64,000 nt of DNA from Pseudomonas marvdashtae. Lineage in GTDB: Bacteria; Pseudomonadota; Gammaproteobacteria; Pseudomonadales; Pseudomonadaceae. The stretch covers positions 1,580,001 to 1,644,000 of the forward strand of contig NZ_JABWQX020000001.1 in the NCBI RefSeq assembly GCF_014268655.2. Reading direction: 5' to 3'. Below the pieces are notes generated by a model. That model saw only the letters and a list, made by a program, of their open reading frames with translations. It was not told where the DNA came from and made no database searches. A program made the position numbers and the translations under genes. Below, one piece after another: positions 1-9,223 of the stretch (position 1 is the stretch's first letter; every line of letters begins with the position of its first letter).

Positions 1-491
1 CCCCTGAGCCGTACGAAAGTATCCGCATCCTGCGCAGTACCCTGCCGGCCGATTGCCTGATCGGTGCAGGGACCGTGCTCACAGCGGAACAGGTCGAGCA
101 GGTTAAAGCTGCTGGCGGCCAAGTCATCGTCATGCCCCACAGCGATCCGAAGGTGCTGCGAGCGGCGAAAGCGGCGGGGCTGTACCTGTCGCCCGGCGTC
201 GCCACGCCCACCGAAGCCTTCGCCGCGCTGGCCGAAGGCGCTCACGTGCTGAAGATGTTCCCGGCCGAGCAAATGGGCCCGGCGGTGGTCAAGGCCTGGC
301 TCGCGGTGTTGCCGGCCGGGACGGTGCTGGTGCCGGTGGGCGGGATCACGCCGGACAACATGGCGGTGTTCGTCGAAGCCGGCGTCAAGGGTTTCGGCCT
401 CGGTTCCGGGCTGTTCAAGCCGGGCCTGACAGCGGATGAAGTGGCGGTACGCGCCAAGGCCTATGTGGCCGCATGGAATGCCTTGAACTGA
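1..491 (+). CDS. dgoA: 2-dehydro-3-deoxy-6-phosphogalactonate aldolase, 3' part (5' end outside window)
   Basis: The open frame enters from the left edge (codons in phase with base 3) and stops at 489-491, so only the C-terminal about 162 residues are present. It is a KDPG/KDPGal-type class I aldolase, which cleaves 2-dehydro-3-deoxy-6-phosphogalactonate to pyruvate and glyceraldehyde-3-phosphate in the DeLey-Doudoroff galactonate pathway. The HVLKMFPAE segment carries the Schiff-base lysine, and GAGTV, MPHSD and PVGGI are conserved barrel-strand motifs. dgoD follows 49 bases later, which favours the galactonate enzyme over the Entner-Doudoroff aldolase Eda. Confidence 0.9.
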   Translation, partial: PEPYESIRILRSTLPADCLIGAGTVLTAEQVEQVKAAGGQVIVMPHSDPKVLRAAKAAGLYLSPGVATPTEAFAALAEGAHVLKMFPAEQMGPAVVKAWLAVLPAGTVLVPVGGITPDNMAVFVEAGVKGFGLGSGLFKPGLTADEVAVRAKAYVAAWNALN

Positions 492-540
492 AGACCTTTC
501 CAGCGCCCCGCGCGCTGCATCTGATAAGAGAGACAACAAG

Positions 541-1689
541 ATGAAAATCACCAAGCTGACCACGTTTATCGTTCCGCCGCGCTGGTGCTTCCTCAAGGTC
601 GAGACCGACGAGGGCGTGACCGGTTGGGGCGAGCCCGTGGTCGAAGGCCGTGCCCACACGGTGGCGGCGGCCGTCGAGGAATTGTCCGACTACCTGATCG
701 GCAAGGACCCACGCAACATCGAAGACATCTGGACCGTGCTCTATCGCGGCGGCTTCTACCGCGGCGGCGCCATCCATATGAGCGCCCTGGCCGGTATCGA
801 CCAGGCGTTGTGGGACATCAAGGGCAAGGCCCTGGGCGTGTCGGTCAGCGATCTGCTGGGCGGCCAAGTGCGCGACAAGATCCGCGTGTATTCGTGGATT
901 GGCGGCGATCGCCCGGCGGACACTGCGCGAGCGGCGAAAGAAGCGGTGGCGCGGGGCTTCACGGCGGTGAAGATGAACGGCACCGAAGAGCTGCAGTTCC
1001 TCGACACCTTCGAAAAGGTCGACCTGGCCCTGGCCAACGTGGCGGCGGTGCGCGACGCGGTGGGGCCGAACGTCGGCATCGGCGTGGACTTCCACGGTCG
1101 TGTGCACAAGCCGATGGCCAAGGTGCTGATGAAGGAACTCGACCCCTACAAGTTGATGTTCATCGAGGAACCGGTGCTCAGCGAAAACTACGAAGCGCTC
1201 AAGGAACTGGCGCCGCTGACCAGCACACCGATCGCCCTGGGCGAGCGGCTGTTCTCGCGTTGGGATTTCAAGCGTGTACTCAGCGAAGGCTACGTGGACA
1301 TCATCCAGCCGGATGCCTCCCACGCCGGCGGCATCACCGAAACCCGCAAGATCGCCAACATGGCCGAGGCCTACGACGTGGCGCTGGCGCTGCATTGCCC
1401 GTTGGGGCCAATCGCCCTGGCGGCATGCCTGCAACTGGACGCGGTTTGCTACAACGCGTTCATTCAGGAGCAGAGCCTGGGCATTCACTACAACGAAAGC
1501 AACGACCTGCTGGATTACATCAAGGATCCGCAGGTGTTCGACTACGACAAAGGCTTCGTGAAAATCCCCAACGGTCCGGGCCTGGGCATCGAGATCAACG
1601 AGGAATATGTGATTGAACGCGCGGCCATCGGCCACCGCTGGCGCAACCCGATCTGGCGCCATGCCGACGGCAGTTTTGCCGAGTGGTGA
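541..1689 (+). CDS. dgoD: D-galactonate dehydratase
   Basis: This 382-residue enolase-superfamily enzyme dehydrates D-galactonate to 2-dehydro-3-deoxy-D-galactonate. Its length equals the E. coli enzyme and the catalytic set is in place: metal ligands D183 (VDFH), E209 (FIEEP) and E235 (GER), and the acid/base histidines H185 and H285 (LHCPLGP). It lies between dgoA and a galactonate-type MFS permease, so the pathway assignment is firm. The start is the ATG at 541, preceded by a purine-rich GAGAGACAACAAG stretch. Confidence 0.95.
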   Translation: MKITKLTTFIVPPRWCFLKVETDEGVTGWGEPVVEGRAHTVAAAVEELSDYLIGKDPRNIEDIWTVLYRGGFYRGGAIHMSALAGIDQALWDIKGKALGVSVSDLLGGQVRDKIRVYSWIGGDRPADTARAAKEAVARGFTAVKMNGTEELQFLDTFEKVDLALANVAAVRDAVGPNVGIGVDFHGRVHKPMAKVLMKELDPYKLMFIEEPVLSENYEALKELAPLTSTPIALGERLFSRWDFKRVLSEGYVDIIQPDASHAGGITETRKIANMAEAYDVALALHCPLGPIALAACLQLDAVCYNAFIQEQSLGIHYNESNDLLDYIKDPQVFDYDKGFVKIPNGPGLGIEINEEYVIERAAIGHRWRNPIWRHADGSFAEW

Positions 1690-1711
1690 GTGAGTCCTGA
1701 CTCTCTCAGTT

Positions 1712-1822
1712 TGATCGTTCCCACGTTCTGCGTGGGAATGCAGCCCGGGGCGCTCCGCGTCCCTCAAGAGCCGAACGCAGAGCGTCCGTAGAGGCGTTTC
1801 CACGCAGAGCGTGGGAACGATC
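1712..1822. repeat. Palindromic intergenic repeat (GATCGTTCCCACG family), copy 1
   Basis: GATCGTTCCCACG...TGCGTGGG at the left is mirrored by CCACGCAGAGCGTGGGAACGATC at the right, giving an overall inverted repeat with an internal CGCTCCGCGTCCC segment. The same outer arms and inner segment recur at 53095-53165, and the arms alone at 45325-45358. It lies between dgoD and the transporter inside the galactonate operon. Confidence 0.8.
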
Positions 1823-1866
1823 GGTCGTGCTCGACTCCTCAATAAACACAAAAAGAGGCACCTCAC

Positions 1867-3177
1867 ATGCAAGCGCACACCCTGAACGCGCAGGCGTCGT
1901 TGGTGACGCCCAGCCGCAAGCGTTTTTTCATCATGGTCCTGCTGTTCATCACCGTGGTGATCAATTACCTGGACCGCAGTAACCTCTCGATTGCCGCCCC
2001 TGCAATGACCAGTGAGCTGGGCATTGATCCGATTCATGTCGGGTTGATTTTCTCGGCGTTCGGCTGGACCTACGCCGCCATGCAGATTCCCGGTGGCTGG
2101 TTGGTCGACCGCGTGCCGCCGCGCATTCTCTACAGCGTGGCGCTGCTGCTGTGGTCGGTGGCCACGGTGATGCTCGGTTTCGTCTCCAGTTTCATCGCGC
2201 TGTTCGTCCTGCGCATGGCGGTCGGTGCCCTGGAAGCGCCGGCTTATCCGATCAACAGCCGCGTCGTTACCACATGGTTTCCCGAGCGTGAGCGCGCCAC
2301 GGCGATTGGTTTCTATACCTCCGGACAGTTCGTCGGGCTGGCATTCCTGACGCCGGTCCTGGCGTGGCTGCAGCATGCCTTCGGCTGGCACATGGTGTTC
2401 GTCGCGACGGGGGCCGTCGGTATCCTCTGGGCGGTGATCTGGTACGCGGTGTATCGCGAGCCGCGGGATTTCAAAGGCGCCAATGCCGCTGAAATCGAGC
2501 TGATCCGCGAAGGCGGCGGGCTGGTGGATATCCAGGCCGAGACGGCGAAGGTCAAGGCGAAATTCAGCTGGACTGACCTGGGCATCGTCCTGACCCAGCG
2601 CAAGCTTTGGGGCATTTACCTGGGACAGTTCTGCCTCAACTCCACGCTGTGGTTTTTCCTGACGTGGTTCCCGACCTACCTGGTGAAATATCGCGGCATG
2701 GACTTCATCAAGTCTGGCCTGCTGGCGTCGTTGCCGTTCCTCGCGGCGTTTGTCGGCGTGCTGTGCTCCGGGTTCTTCTCCGACTGGCTGATCCGCCGCG
2801 GCGCCAGCGTGGGGTTTGCGCGCAAGCTACCGATCATTGGCGGGCTGCTGATTTCCACCTCAATCATCGGTGCCAACTTCGTCGAGTCGACGCCGCTGGT
2901 GATCGCGGTCCTGGCCCTGGCGTTCTTCGGCAATGGCCTGGCGTCGATCACTTGGTCGCTGGTTTCCACCTTGGCGCCGGCGCGGTTGCTCGGCTTGACC
3001 GGTGGGGTGTTCAACTTCATCGGCAACCTGGCGGCCATCGCGACGCCGATTGTCATTGGCTTCCTGGCGAGCGGCGATTCGTTTGCCCCGGCCATTACCT
3101 ATATCGCTGTCCTGGCATTGGCTGGCGCGCTTTCCTACATCCTGCTGGTGGGGAAAGTCGAGCGCATCGAGTTGTAG
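1867..3177 (+). CDS. dgoT: MFS transporter, D-galactonate/hexonate type
   Basis: This 436-residue protein has about twelve hydrophobic segments. It has the anion:cation symporter (ACS) family signature near the first helix (INYLDRSNLSIAAPAM, about residues 33-48) and the inter-helix loop WLVDRVPPR, typical of E. coli DgoT and related hexonate/glucarate importers. It is expected to be an inner-membrane proton symporter bringing in D-galactonate for DgoD and DgoA. Placement directly after dgoD supports the substrate; other sugar acids remain possible. A palindromic repeat separates it from dgoD. Confidence 0.85.
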   Translation: MQAHTLNAQASLVTPSRKRFFIMVLLFITVVINYLDRSNLSIAAPAMTSELGIDPIHVGLIFSAFGWTYAAMQIPGGWLVDRVPPRILYSVALLLWSVATVMLGFVSSFIALFVLRMAVGALEAPAYPINSRVVTTWFPERERATAIGFYTSGQFVGLAFLTPVLAWLQHAFGWHMVFVATGAVGILWAVIWYAVYREPRDFKGANAAEIELIREGGGLVDIQAETAKVKAKFSWTDLGIVLTQRKLWGIYLGQFCLNSTLWFFLTWFPTYLVKYRGMDFIKSGLLASLPFLAAFVGVLCSGFFSDWLIRRGASVGFARKLPIIGGLLISTSIIGANFVESTPLVIAVLALAFFGNGLASITWSLVSTLAPARLLGLTGGVFNFIGNLAAIATPIVIGFLASGDSFAPAITYIAVLALAGALSYILLVGKVERIEL

Positions 3178-3237
3178 TCCTACGAGGCGGGCGACCATAA
3201 TGCCGCCCGTTTCCCCGCTCACTGAGAAAGGCCGGAT

Positions 3238-4041
3238 ATGCAGCAAGACGATTCAAAAATCACCAAGGATGCCGCGCCTACAGGCACGCAGACATTGCTG
3301 CGTGGCCTGGGCGTGGTCCAGGCGGTCGCCAGCGGCGCCCGTGACTTGAAGGAAATCGCCCGGCTGATCGGCACCACTCGCAGCACCACCCATCGCCTGG
3401 CCAGTTGCCTGGTGGACGAGCGTTACCTGCGTGTGGTGCCGCAAGTGGGTTACCTGCTGGGACCGAAGCTGATTGAACTGGGCTTTCAGGCCCGGGAGGA
3501 GTTGCCGCTGGTGAGCCTGGCGGGGCCGTACCTGGACGAGCTGTCGGCGCTCACTGGGGACACCGTTCACCTGGCGATTCGCGAGGGCGACGAAGTTCTG
3601 TACTTGCTGAAGAACCCAGGACGTAACGGTCCGGAAATGCGCTCGCGCGTAGGCCATCGCATGCCGTTGGCGCGTACCGGGATCGGTAAGGCGCTGATGC
3701 TCGATGACCCTCAGGAACAATGGAAGCGGCTGTATGAAATCAGCCTGCCGGCGGGTGGGAAGAATCAGTTCTGGCCCCAGCATCAGGAGCAATCCTGGGA
3801 ACAGTTCCAGCAACGTATGGTGGAATACGTGGCGGGGGGCTATGCCTTCGACCTGGAGGACAACGAACCGTCGATTCGCTGTGTAGCGGCGCCGATTCGT
3901 GACGCCGGCAAGCGCATCGTCGCCGGTATCAGCATCGCCAGCACCGTGCCGTACATGCCGCTGGAAAAGATGGCCGAGCTGATTCCCCTGGTCAAAGGGG
4001 TCACAGCCCGGCTGTCGGCGGAACTGGGCGCCAAGGTTTGA
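3238..4041 (+). CDS. IclR-family transcriptional regulator
   Basis: The protein has 267 residues. An N-terminal winged helix-turn-helix (about 28-80, with LKEIARLIGTTRSTTHRLASCL as recognition region) is followed by an IclR effector-binding domain (about 95-260). The gene ends the galactonate cluster 60 bases after the transporter, so it is the probable local regulator responding to galactonate or a pathway intermediate. E. coli uses a GntR-type DgoR instead, so the role here is inferred from context. The start at ATG 3238 follows GAAAGGCC. Confidence 0.85.
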   Translation: MQQDDSKITKDAAPTGTQTLLRGLGVVQAVASGARDLKEIARLIGTTRSTTHRLASCLVDERYLRVVPQVGYLLGPKLIELGFQAREELPLVSLAGPYLDELSALTGDTVHLAIREGDEVLYLLKNPGRNGPEMRSRVGHRMPLARTGIGKALMLDDPQEQWKRLYEISLPAGGKNQFWPQHQEQSWEQFQQRMVEYVAGGYAFDLEDNEPSIRCVAAPIRDAGKRIVAGISIASTVPYMPLEKMAELIPLVKGVTARLSAELGAKV

Positions 4042-4047
4042 CGAACG

Positions 4048-5100
4048 TCAGGCCTTGAGGGCCGCCATGTCGATGACAAAGCGGTACTTCACATCCCCGG
4101 CGATCATGCGGCTGTAGGCCTCGTTGATCTGGCGGATGTCGAGCATTTCAATGTCGCAACTGATGTTGTGCTCGGCGCAGAAATCCAGCATTTCCTGGGT
4201 TTCTGCGATGCCGCCGATCAGCGAGCCGGCCAGCACTCGGCGACCCATGATCAGTTTTGCCGCGTGTACCGGCGGGTCGACCGGCTCGACCAGGCCTACG
4301 ATGATGTGCACTCCGTCGAAATGCAGCGTGTCGAGGTAGGGGTTGAGGTCGTGCTGCACCGGAATGGTGTCCAGCAGGAAGTTGAAACGTCCAGCGGCAG
4401 CGGCCATCTGTTCAGCGTCGGTGGACACGATCACATGGTCCGCGCCTTGGCGACGGGCTTCTTCGGCTTTGCTCGCCGAGCGGGTGAACAACGTCACTTC
4501 CGCACCCATGGCCTTGGCGAACTTGATGCCCATGTGACCCAGGCCGCCCATGCCCAGCACGCCGACCTTGTCGCCAGCCTTGACGCCGTAGTGTTTGAGG
4601 GGCGAATAAGTAGTGATGCCGGCGCACAGAAGCGGTGCGGCGCTGGCTGGATCGAGTGTTTGCGGGATGCGCAGCACAAAGTGCTCGCTGACCACGATGC
4701 TGTCGGAATAGCCGCCCATGGTGTGGCCGCCGCTGACGCGGTCCGGGCTGGCGTAGGTCTGGGTCATGCCTTCGAAACAGTATTGCTCCAAGTCGGCCCG
4801 GCACGCTTCGCACTCGCGGCAGGAGTCGACCATGCAGCCTACACCGACCAAGTCACCGACTTTGTGATGGGTGACATTCGCACCGACGGCGGTAACTTTT
4901 CCGATGATTTCATGGCCGGGCATCAGCGGGTAAACGGCAATGCCCCATTCATTGCGGGCCTGGTGGATGTCGGAGTGACAGACCCCGCAGTAGAGAATAT
5001 CGATCGCCACATCGTCGGCTCGCGGGCTGCGACGCTCGAACGTCATGGGGGCGAGGGGCGTGGTGGCCGATTGGGCGGCATATCCGATAGCTGTGTACAT
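4048..5100 (-). CDS. Zinc-dependent NAD(P) alcohol dehydrogenase (cinnamyl-alcohol/AdhC-YahK type)
   Basis: The protein has 350 residues from the ATG at 5100 (MYTAIGYAAQ). This start fits the family better than an in-frame ATG 17 codons upstream. Catalytic zinc ligands lie in YCGVCHSDIH and PGHEIIG, structural zinc cysteines in CRECEACRADLEQYC, and the Rossmann motif is GVLGMGGLGHMG. This group reduces aldehydes to alcohols, usually with NADPH. The gene is divergent from an AraC-type regulator starting at 5254, which probably controls it. It converges with the IclR gene with only 6 bases between stops. Confidence 0.88.
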   Translation of the reverse strand: MYTAIGYAAQSATTPLAPMTFERRSPRADDVAIDILYCGVCHSDIHQARNEWGIAVYPLMPGHEIIGKVTAVGANVTHHKVGDLVGVGCMVDSCRECEACRADLEQYCFEGMTQTYASPDRVSGGHTMGGYSDSIVVSEHFVLRIPQTLDPASAAPLLCAGITTYSPLKHYGVKAGDKVGVLGMGGLGHMGIKFAKAMGAEVTLFTRSASKAEEARRQGADHVIVSTDAEQMAAAAGRFNFLLDTIPVQHDLNPYLDTLHFDGVHIIVGLVEPVDPPVHAAKLIMGRRVLAGSLIGGIAETQEMLDFCAEHNISCDIEMLDIRQINEAYSRMIAGDVKYRFVIDMAALKA

Positions 5101-5253
5101 GATGGACCTCGCTAAGCAGTGAACGGTGAGGGAATCCATTCTGGGAGGCATGGCGACCGGCGGCGATGGCGATTCCTCCGCCTGTCATGCCTAATCCTCC
5201 GGTCTTGGCCAGGATTTGATCCTCTGTGGCGCCAGACCTGCGATGATGTTTTC

Positions 5254-6171
5254 ATGCCATTTTCCGTGAAGTTTTCGCCTATGCTGTTGACCCGCCATCT
5301 TGATGCCAACGCCACGCTGGTTTCCCTGATAGAACCCTTGGCGACCCGTGACGGTTTTGTCCCTACACCATTGCCCGGCGTGCATGCGCTGCGCGCCAGC
5401 CAGGACGTCGCCCGTGGCCCACAGCTTTATGAGCCGAGCCTGGTGATCATTGCCCAGGGCAGCAAACTGGCGTACCTGGGGCCTCGCACGATGGAATATG
5501 GCGCCGGGCATTATCTGATCCAGGCCTTGCCGGTGCCGTTCGAATGCGAGACCTACGCCATGCCCAATGCTCCGCTGCTTGGGGTTTCCGTTGCGATCGA
5601 TCGGGCGATGTTGGGGGAATTGGTGCTGGCCATGGGCCTGATGCCGGGTCGGAGCCTGCCGCCGCAGACGCCTGAATCGATGACCTGCGCAGTGCTCGAT
5701 GACGCCATGCGTGGGTGTGTCGAACGCTTGTTGCGCTGCCTGCACGATCCGCTGGAATGCCAGGTCATGGGCCAGGCACGGTTGCGGGAGTTGTTGTTCG
5801 TCGTGTTGCGCGGCCCCCAGGCCGATGTGCTGCGGGCGCTGGTGGAGCAGCAAGGCCAGTTCGCCCGGATTGCCGCGGCCCTGAGCCATTTGCATGCACA
5901 CTTCACCGAGCCGCTGAACGTCGAGACCTTGGCCAGTTGCGCGAACATGAGCGCGTCGACCTTCCATGAGCACTTCAAGCGCAGCACCTTGCTGTCGCCG
6001 GTGCAGTACCTCAAGCGGTTGCGCCTGCTCAAGGCCCAGCGACTGCTGCTCATCGAAGGCATGGGCGTGGCCCAGGTGGCGCATCAGGTGGGGTATCAGA
6101 GCCCGTCGCAATTCAGTCGCGAGTACAAGCGCTACTTCGAACGCAACCCCGGCGAAGAGCGCGCCGCCTGA
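5254..6171 (+). CDS. AraC-family transcriptional regulator (AraC_N type)
   Basis: The protein has 305 residues from ATG 5254; an ATG at 5281 is also possible. The N-terminal half matches the AraC_N cupin-like domain (PSLVIIAQGSKLAYLG). The C-terminal about 100 residues carry two helix-turn-helices (NVETLASCANMSASTFHEHFK and VAHQVGYQSPSQFSREYKRYF). It is divergent from the alcohol dehydrogenase gene with about 150 bases between them. In this subfamily the regulator commonly activates an adjacent divergent oxidoreductase, which is inferred here. Confidence 0.85.
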   Translation: MPFSVKFSPMLLTRHLDANATLVSLIEPLATRDGFVPTPLPGVHALRASQDVARGPQLYEPSLVIIAQGSKLAYLGPRTMEYGAGHYLIQALPVPFECETYAMPNAPLLGVSVAIDRAMLGELVLAMGLMPGRSLPPQTPESMTCAVLDDAMRGCVERLLRCLHDPLECQVMGQARLRELLFVVLRGPQADVLRALVEQQGQFARIAAALSHLHAHFTEPLNVETLASCANMSASTFHEHFKRSTLLSPVQYLKRLRLLKAQRLLLIEGMGVAQVAHQVGYQSPSQFSREYKRYFERNPGEERAA

Positions 6172-6215
6172 GGTCTTTGATGTTCCCTTGAGGGTGTTTC
6201 TTAAATTGGCGGCAA

Positions 6216-6243
6216 CAAAAAGGCCCCCATTGCGGGAGCCTCG
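6216..6243 (-). terminator. Rho-independent terminator after the ETF-QO gene
   Basis: Read on the minus strand, AGGCTCCC-GCAAT-GGGGGCCT forms a short GC stem followed directly by TTTTTG. It lies 18 bases downstream of the ETF-QO stop codon. Confidence 0.75.
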
Positions 6244-6260
6244 ATGTTCAGCGTGTCGGC

Positions 6261-7925
6261 TTACATGTTCGGGTAAGTCGGACCGCCGGCGCCTTCCGGC
6301 GATACCCAGGTGATGTTCTGTGCTGGGTCCTTGATGTCGCAGGTCTTGCAGTGAACGCAGTTCTGGGCGTTGATCTGGAAGCGTTTTTCACCATCTTCCT
6401 TAGTGATGACTTCGTACACGCCAGCCGGGCAGTAGCGCTGGGCCGGCTCGTCGTACAGCGGCAGGTTCTTGCTGATCGGGATGCTCGGGTCGGTCAGCTT
6501 CAGATGGCAGGGCTGTTCTTCTTCATGGTTGGTACCGGAGATGAACACGGAGCTGAGTTTGTCGAAGCTGATCTTGCCGTCCGGTTTCGGGTAGTCGATC
6601 TTCTTGCAGTCGGCCGCCAGTTTCAGGCAAGCATAGTCCGGCTTGGTGTCGCGCAGGGTGAACGGAATCTTGCCGCCGAAGATGTTCTGGTCGAGCCAGT
6701 TGAAGCCACCGCCGATGATCGCACCGTACTTGTGGATCGCGGCGCCAAAGTTGCGGCTGGCAAACAGCTCTTCGTACAGCCAGCTGCTCTTGAAGCCGTC
6801 GACGTAGGCGGTCAGTTCATCACCGCCTTCGGATTCGGCGAACAACCGATCGGCCACTGCCTCGGCGGCGAGCATGCCTGATTTCATCGCGGTGTGGCTG
6901 CCCTTGATCTTGGCGAAGTTCAGGGTGCCGAGGTCGCAACCGATCAGCGCACCGCCCTTGAAGACCATTTTCGGCAGCGAGTTCAGGCCGCCCTTGCAGA
7001 TAGCCCGGGCGCCATAGCTGACACGCTTGCCGCCTTCGAGGTACTGCTTGAGCACCGGATGATGCTTGAGGCGTTGGAATTCGTCGAACGGCGACAGGAA
7101 GGTGTTGCTGTAGGACAGGTCGATAATCAGGCCGACCACCACTTGGTTGTTTTCCAAGTGATAAAGGAAGGAGCCGCCGGTATTCTCGGTGCCCATGATG
7201 TCCAGCGGCCAGCCAGCGGTGTGCACCACCAGGCCTGGCTGATGCTTGGCCGGATCGATTTCCCAGATTTCCTTCAGGCCGATGCCGTAGTGCTGGGCGT
7301 CGGCGTCGCTGTCCAGGTTGAAGCGCTTGATCAGTTGCTTGCCGATGTGACCACGGCAGCCTTCGGCGAACAGCGTGTATTTGCCACGCAATTCCATGCC
7401 GGGGGTGTAGAGGCCTTCCTTCGGGTGGCCTTCGCGGTCGACACCCAGGTCGCCGGTGATGATCCCGCGCACCACGCCGTTTTCGTCGAACAGCGCTTCC
7501 TGGGCGGCGAAGCCCGGGTAGATTTCCACGCCCAGGTTCTCGGCTTGCTGGGCCAGCCAGCGGCACAGGTTGCCCAGGGAAATAATATAATTGCCCTCGT
7601 TGTGCATGGTCTTGGGCACAAAGAAGTCAGGGATTTTGCTCGCGGTCTCGGCGTTCTTCAGGACATAAATGTCATCGCGGTTGACGGGCGTATTCAACGG
7701 GGCGCCGAGTTCTTTCCAGTCCGGGAACAGTTCGTTCAGGGCGCGCGGTTCGAATACCGCGCCGGAGAGAATGTGCGCACCGACTTCGGAGCCTTTTTCG
7801 ACCACGCAGACGCTGATTTCCTTACCGGCTTCGGCGGCCTTCTGTTTCAGTCGGCAAGCGGCAGACAGGCCAGCGGGGCCGGCACCGACGATGACCACGT
7901 CGAATTCCATGTATTCGCGTTCCAC
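6261..7925 (-). CDS. Electron transfer flavoprotein-ubiquinone oxidoreductase
   Basis: This 554-residue, membrane-associated FAD and 4Fe-4S enzyme passes electrons from reduced ETF to ubiquinone. The N-terminal FAD motif is VVIVGAGPAGLSAACRL. The C-terminal iron-sulfur domain has RYCPAGVYEV and NCVHCKTCDIKDP, with WVSPEGAGGP near the end. The GTG at 7925 is chosen because AGGAG lies 7 bases upstream; an ATG five codons later is the alternative. The gene is divergent from etfBA, its functional partners, across a 546-base regulatory region. Confidence 0.95.
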   Translation of the reverse strand: MEREYMEFDVVIVGAGPAGLSAACRLKQKAAEAGKEISVCVVEKGSEVGAHILSGAVFEPRALNELFPDWKELGAPLNTPVNRDDIYVLKNAETASKIPDFFVPKTMHNEGNYIISLGNLCRWLAQQAENLGVEIYPGFAAQEALFDENGVVRGIITGDLGVDREGHPKEGLYTPGMELRGKYTLFAEGCRGHIGKQLIKRFNLDSDADAQHYGIGLKEIWEIDPAKHQPGLVVHTAGWPLDIMGTENTGGSFLYHLENNQVVVGLIIDLSYSNTFLSPFDEFQRLKHHPVLKQYLEGGKRVSYGARAICKGGLNSLPKMVFKGGALIGCDLGTLNFAKIKGSHTAMKSGMLAAEAVADRLFAESEGGDELTAYVDGFKSSWLYEELFASRNFGAAIHKYGAIIGGGFNWLDQNIFGGKIPFTLRDTKPDYACLKLAADCKKIDYPKPDGKISFDKLSSVFISGTNHEEEQPCHLKLTDPSIPISKNLPLYDEPAQRYCPAGVYEVITKEDGEKRFQINAQNCVHCKTCDIKDPAQNITWVSPEGAGGPTYPNM

Positions 7926-8081
7926 AGGCTATCTCCTACTCAAGGCTCTACAGTTTTTTCTAATTGGAGGTTTGGCGATGCATCCGTTGTTTCTCTCGCC
8001 AGGCGACGAAAACGGCAATGGATGACCCGCGCTTCTCTCTTAAGCGGCGCATTATATCTACACCACTCTCTGGGTCCAATA

Positions 8082-8095
8082 CAAACGTTTGTTTG
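8082..8095. promoter_or_regulatory. PsrA-like operator between ETF-QO and etfBA
   Basis: CAAAC-GTTT-GTTTG fits the consensus known for the Pseudomonas fatty-acid-responsive TetR repressor PsrA, (G/C)AAAC-N2-4-GTTT(G/C). The same bases also contain the perfect palindrome ACAAACGTTTGT. It lies in the divergent region between the two ETF transcription units. The site match is seen; control by PsrA is inferred. Confidence 0.5.
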
Positions 8096-8471
8096 AAATT
8101 GCCGCAGCCCAGATAAATCACTGACGTACGGCTTATGACTGACCATTTTGCCGTATTGACCGGAATAGGCGTTCCGGTCAAGATACGGGCGGTTTTGCGC
8201 TCGCCGTAGGCTGACTGTTGGTTTCAAGAGCACCTCTAAAGACAGGGCGAAGGCAGCACAAAGTGACGGGTTGCGTGGTTTAAACGCGCAGTTTACACGC
8301 CGCGATAATGAATGACTCATCGGTCATCACTGACGAATGGTCTTCACTCCCGTGAGCAAAGGTCATGTGTGGTTCATGCCGGCGTTTTTAGAGGTGCCCT
8401 TGCGCCCATGATCATCAACCGCCAGGTTCGCCCGGGCGGCTTTCTTTTCACCGGAGAGTAACGAGGAATCC

Positions 8472-9221
8472 ATGAAGGTTCTTGTAGCTGTCAAACGAGT
8501 GGTCGACTATAACGTCAAGGTTCGCGTCAAGGCGGACAACTCCGGCGTCGACCTCGCCAACGTCAAGATGTCGATGAACCCATTCTGCGAAATCGCCGTA
8601 GAAGAAGCCGTACGCCTGAAAGAGAAAGGCGTGGCGACTGAGATCGTCGTCGTTTCCATCGGCCCGACCACCGCCCAGGAGCAACTGCGCACCGCGCTGG
8701 CACTGGGTGCCGATCGCGCCATCCTCGTCGAATCCGCCGAAGACCTGACTTCCCTGGCCGTGGCCAAGTTGCTCAAGGCCGTTGTCGACAAGGAACAGCC
8801 GCAGCTGGTGATTCTCGGCAAGCAGGCTATCGACAGCGACAACAACCAGACTGGCCAGATGCTCGCGGCATTGAGCGGCTACGGTCAGGGCACCTTCGCT
8901 TCGAAAGTCGAAGTGTCTGGCGACAGCGTTGCCGTGACTCGTGAAATCGACGGCGGCGCGCAGACCGTTGCGCTGAAACTGCCGGCCATCGTCACCACCG
9001 ACCTGCGTTTGAACGAGCCGCGCTATGCGTCTCTGCCAAACATCATGAAAGCCAAGAAGAAGCCGCTTGAAGTGCTGACGCCTGACGCTTTGGGCGTTTC
9101 CACCGCTTCCACCAACAAGACCGTCAAAGTCGAAGCGCCGGCTGCACGCAGCGCGGGCATCAAGGTCAAGTCGGTGGCTGAACTGGTCGAGAAACTGAAA
9201 AACGAAGCGAAGGTAATCTGA
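8472..9221 (+). CDS. etfB: Electron transfer flavoprotein, beta subunit
   Basis: The protein has 249 residues, the usual length for EtfB. It opens with [20 protein letters not shown] and contains the conserved signature around [24 protein letters not shown]. It forms the heterodimer with EtfA that accepts electrons from acyl-CoA and other dehydrogenases. ATG 8472 is preceded by GGAGAGTAACGAGG. etfA starts 2 bases after its stop. Confidence 0.96.
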   Translation: MKVLVAVKRVVDYNVKVRVKADNSGVDLANVKMSMNPFCEIAVEEAVRLKEKGVATEIVVVSIGPTTAQEQLRTALALGADRAILVESAEDLTSLAVAKLLKAVVDKEQPQLVILGKQAIDSDNNQTGQMLAALSGYGQGTFASKVEVSGDSVAVTREIDGGAQTVALKLPAIVTTDLRLNEPRYASLPNIMKAKKKPLEVLTPDALGVSTASTNKTVKVEAPAARSAGIKVKSVAELVEKLKNEAKVI

Positions 9222-9223
9222 CT

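Noticed and set aside
415..2391. Long open frame on the minus strand opposite dgoD and the transporter (658 codons)
   Set aside because: It is a shadow frame caused by high-GC codon bias of well-recognised genes on the plus strand; its translation is Arg/His/Gln-rich without any domain.
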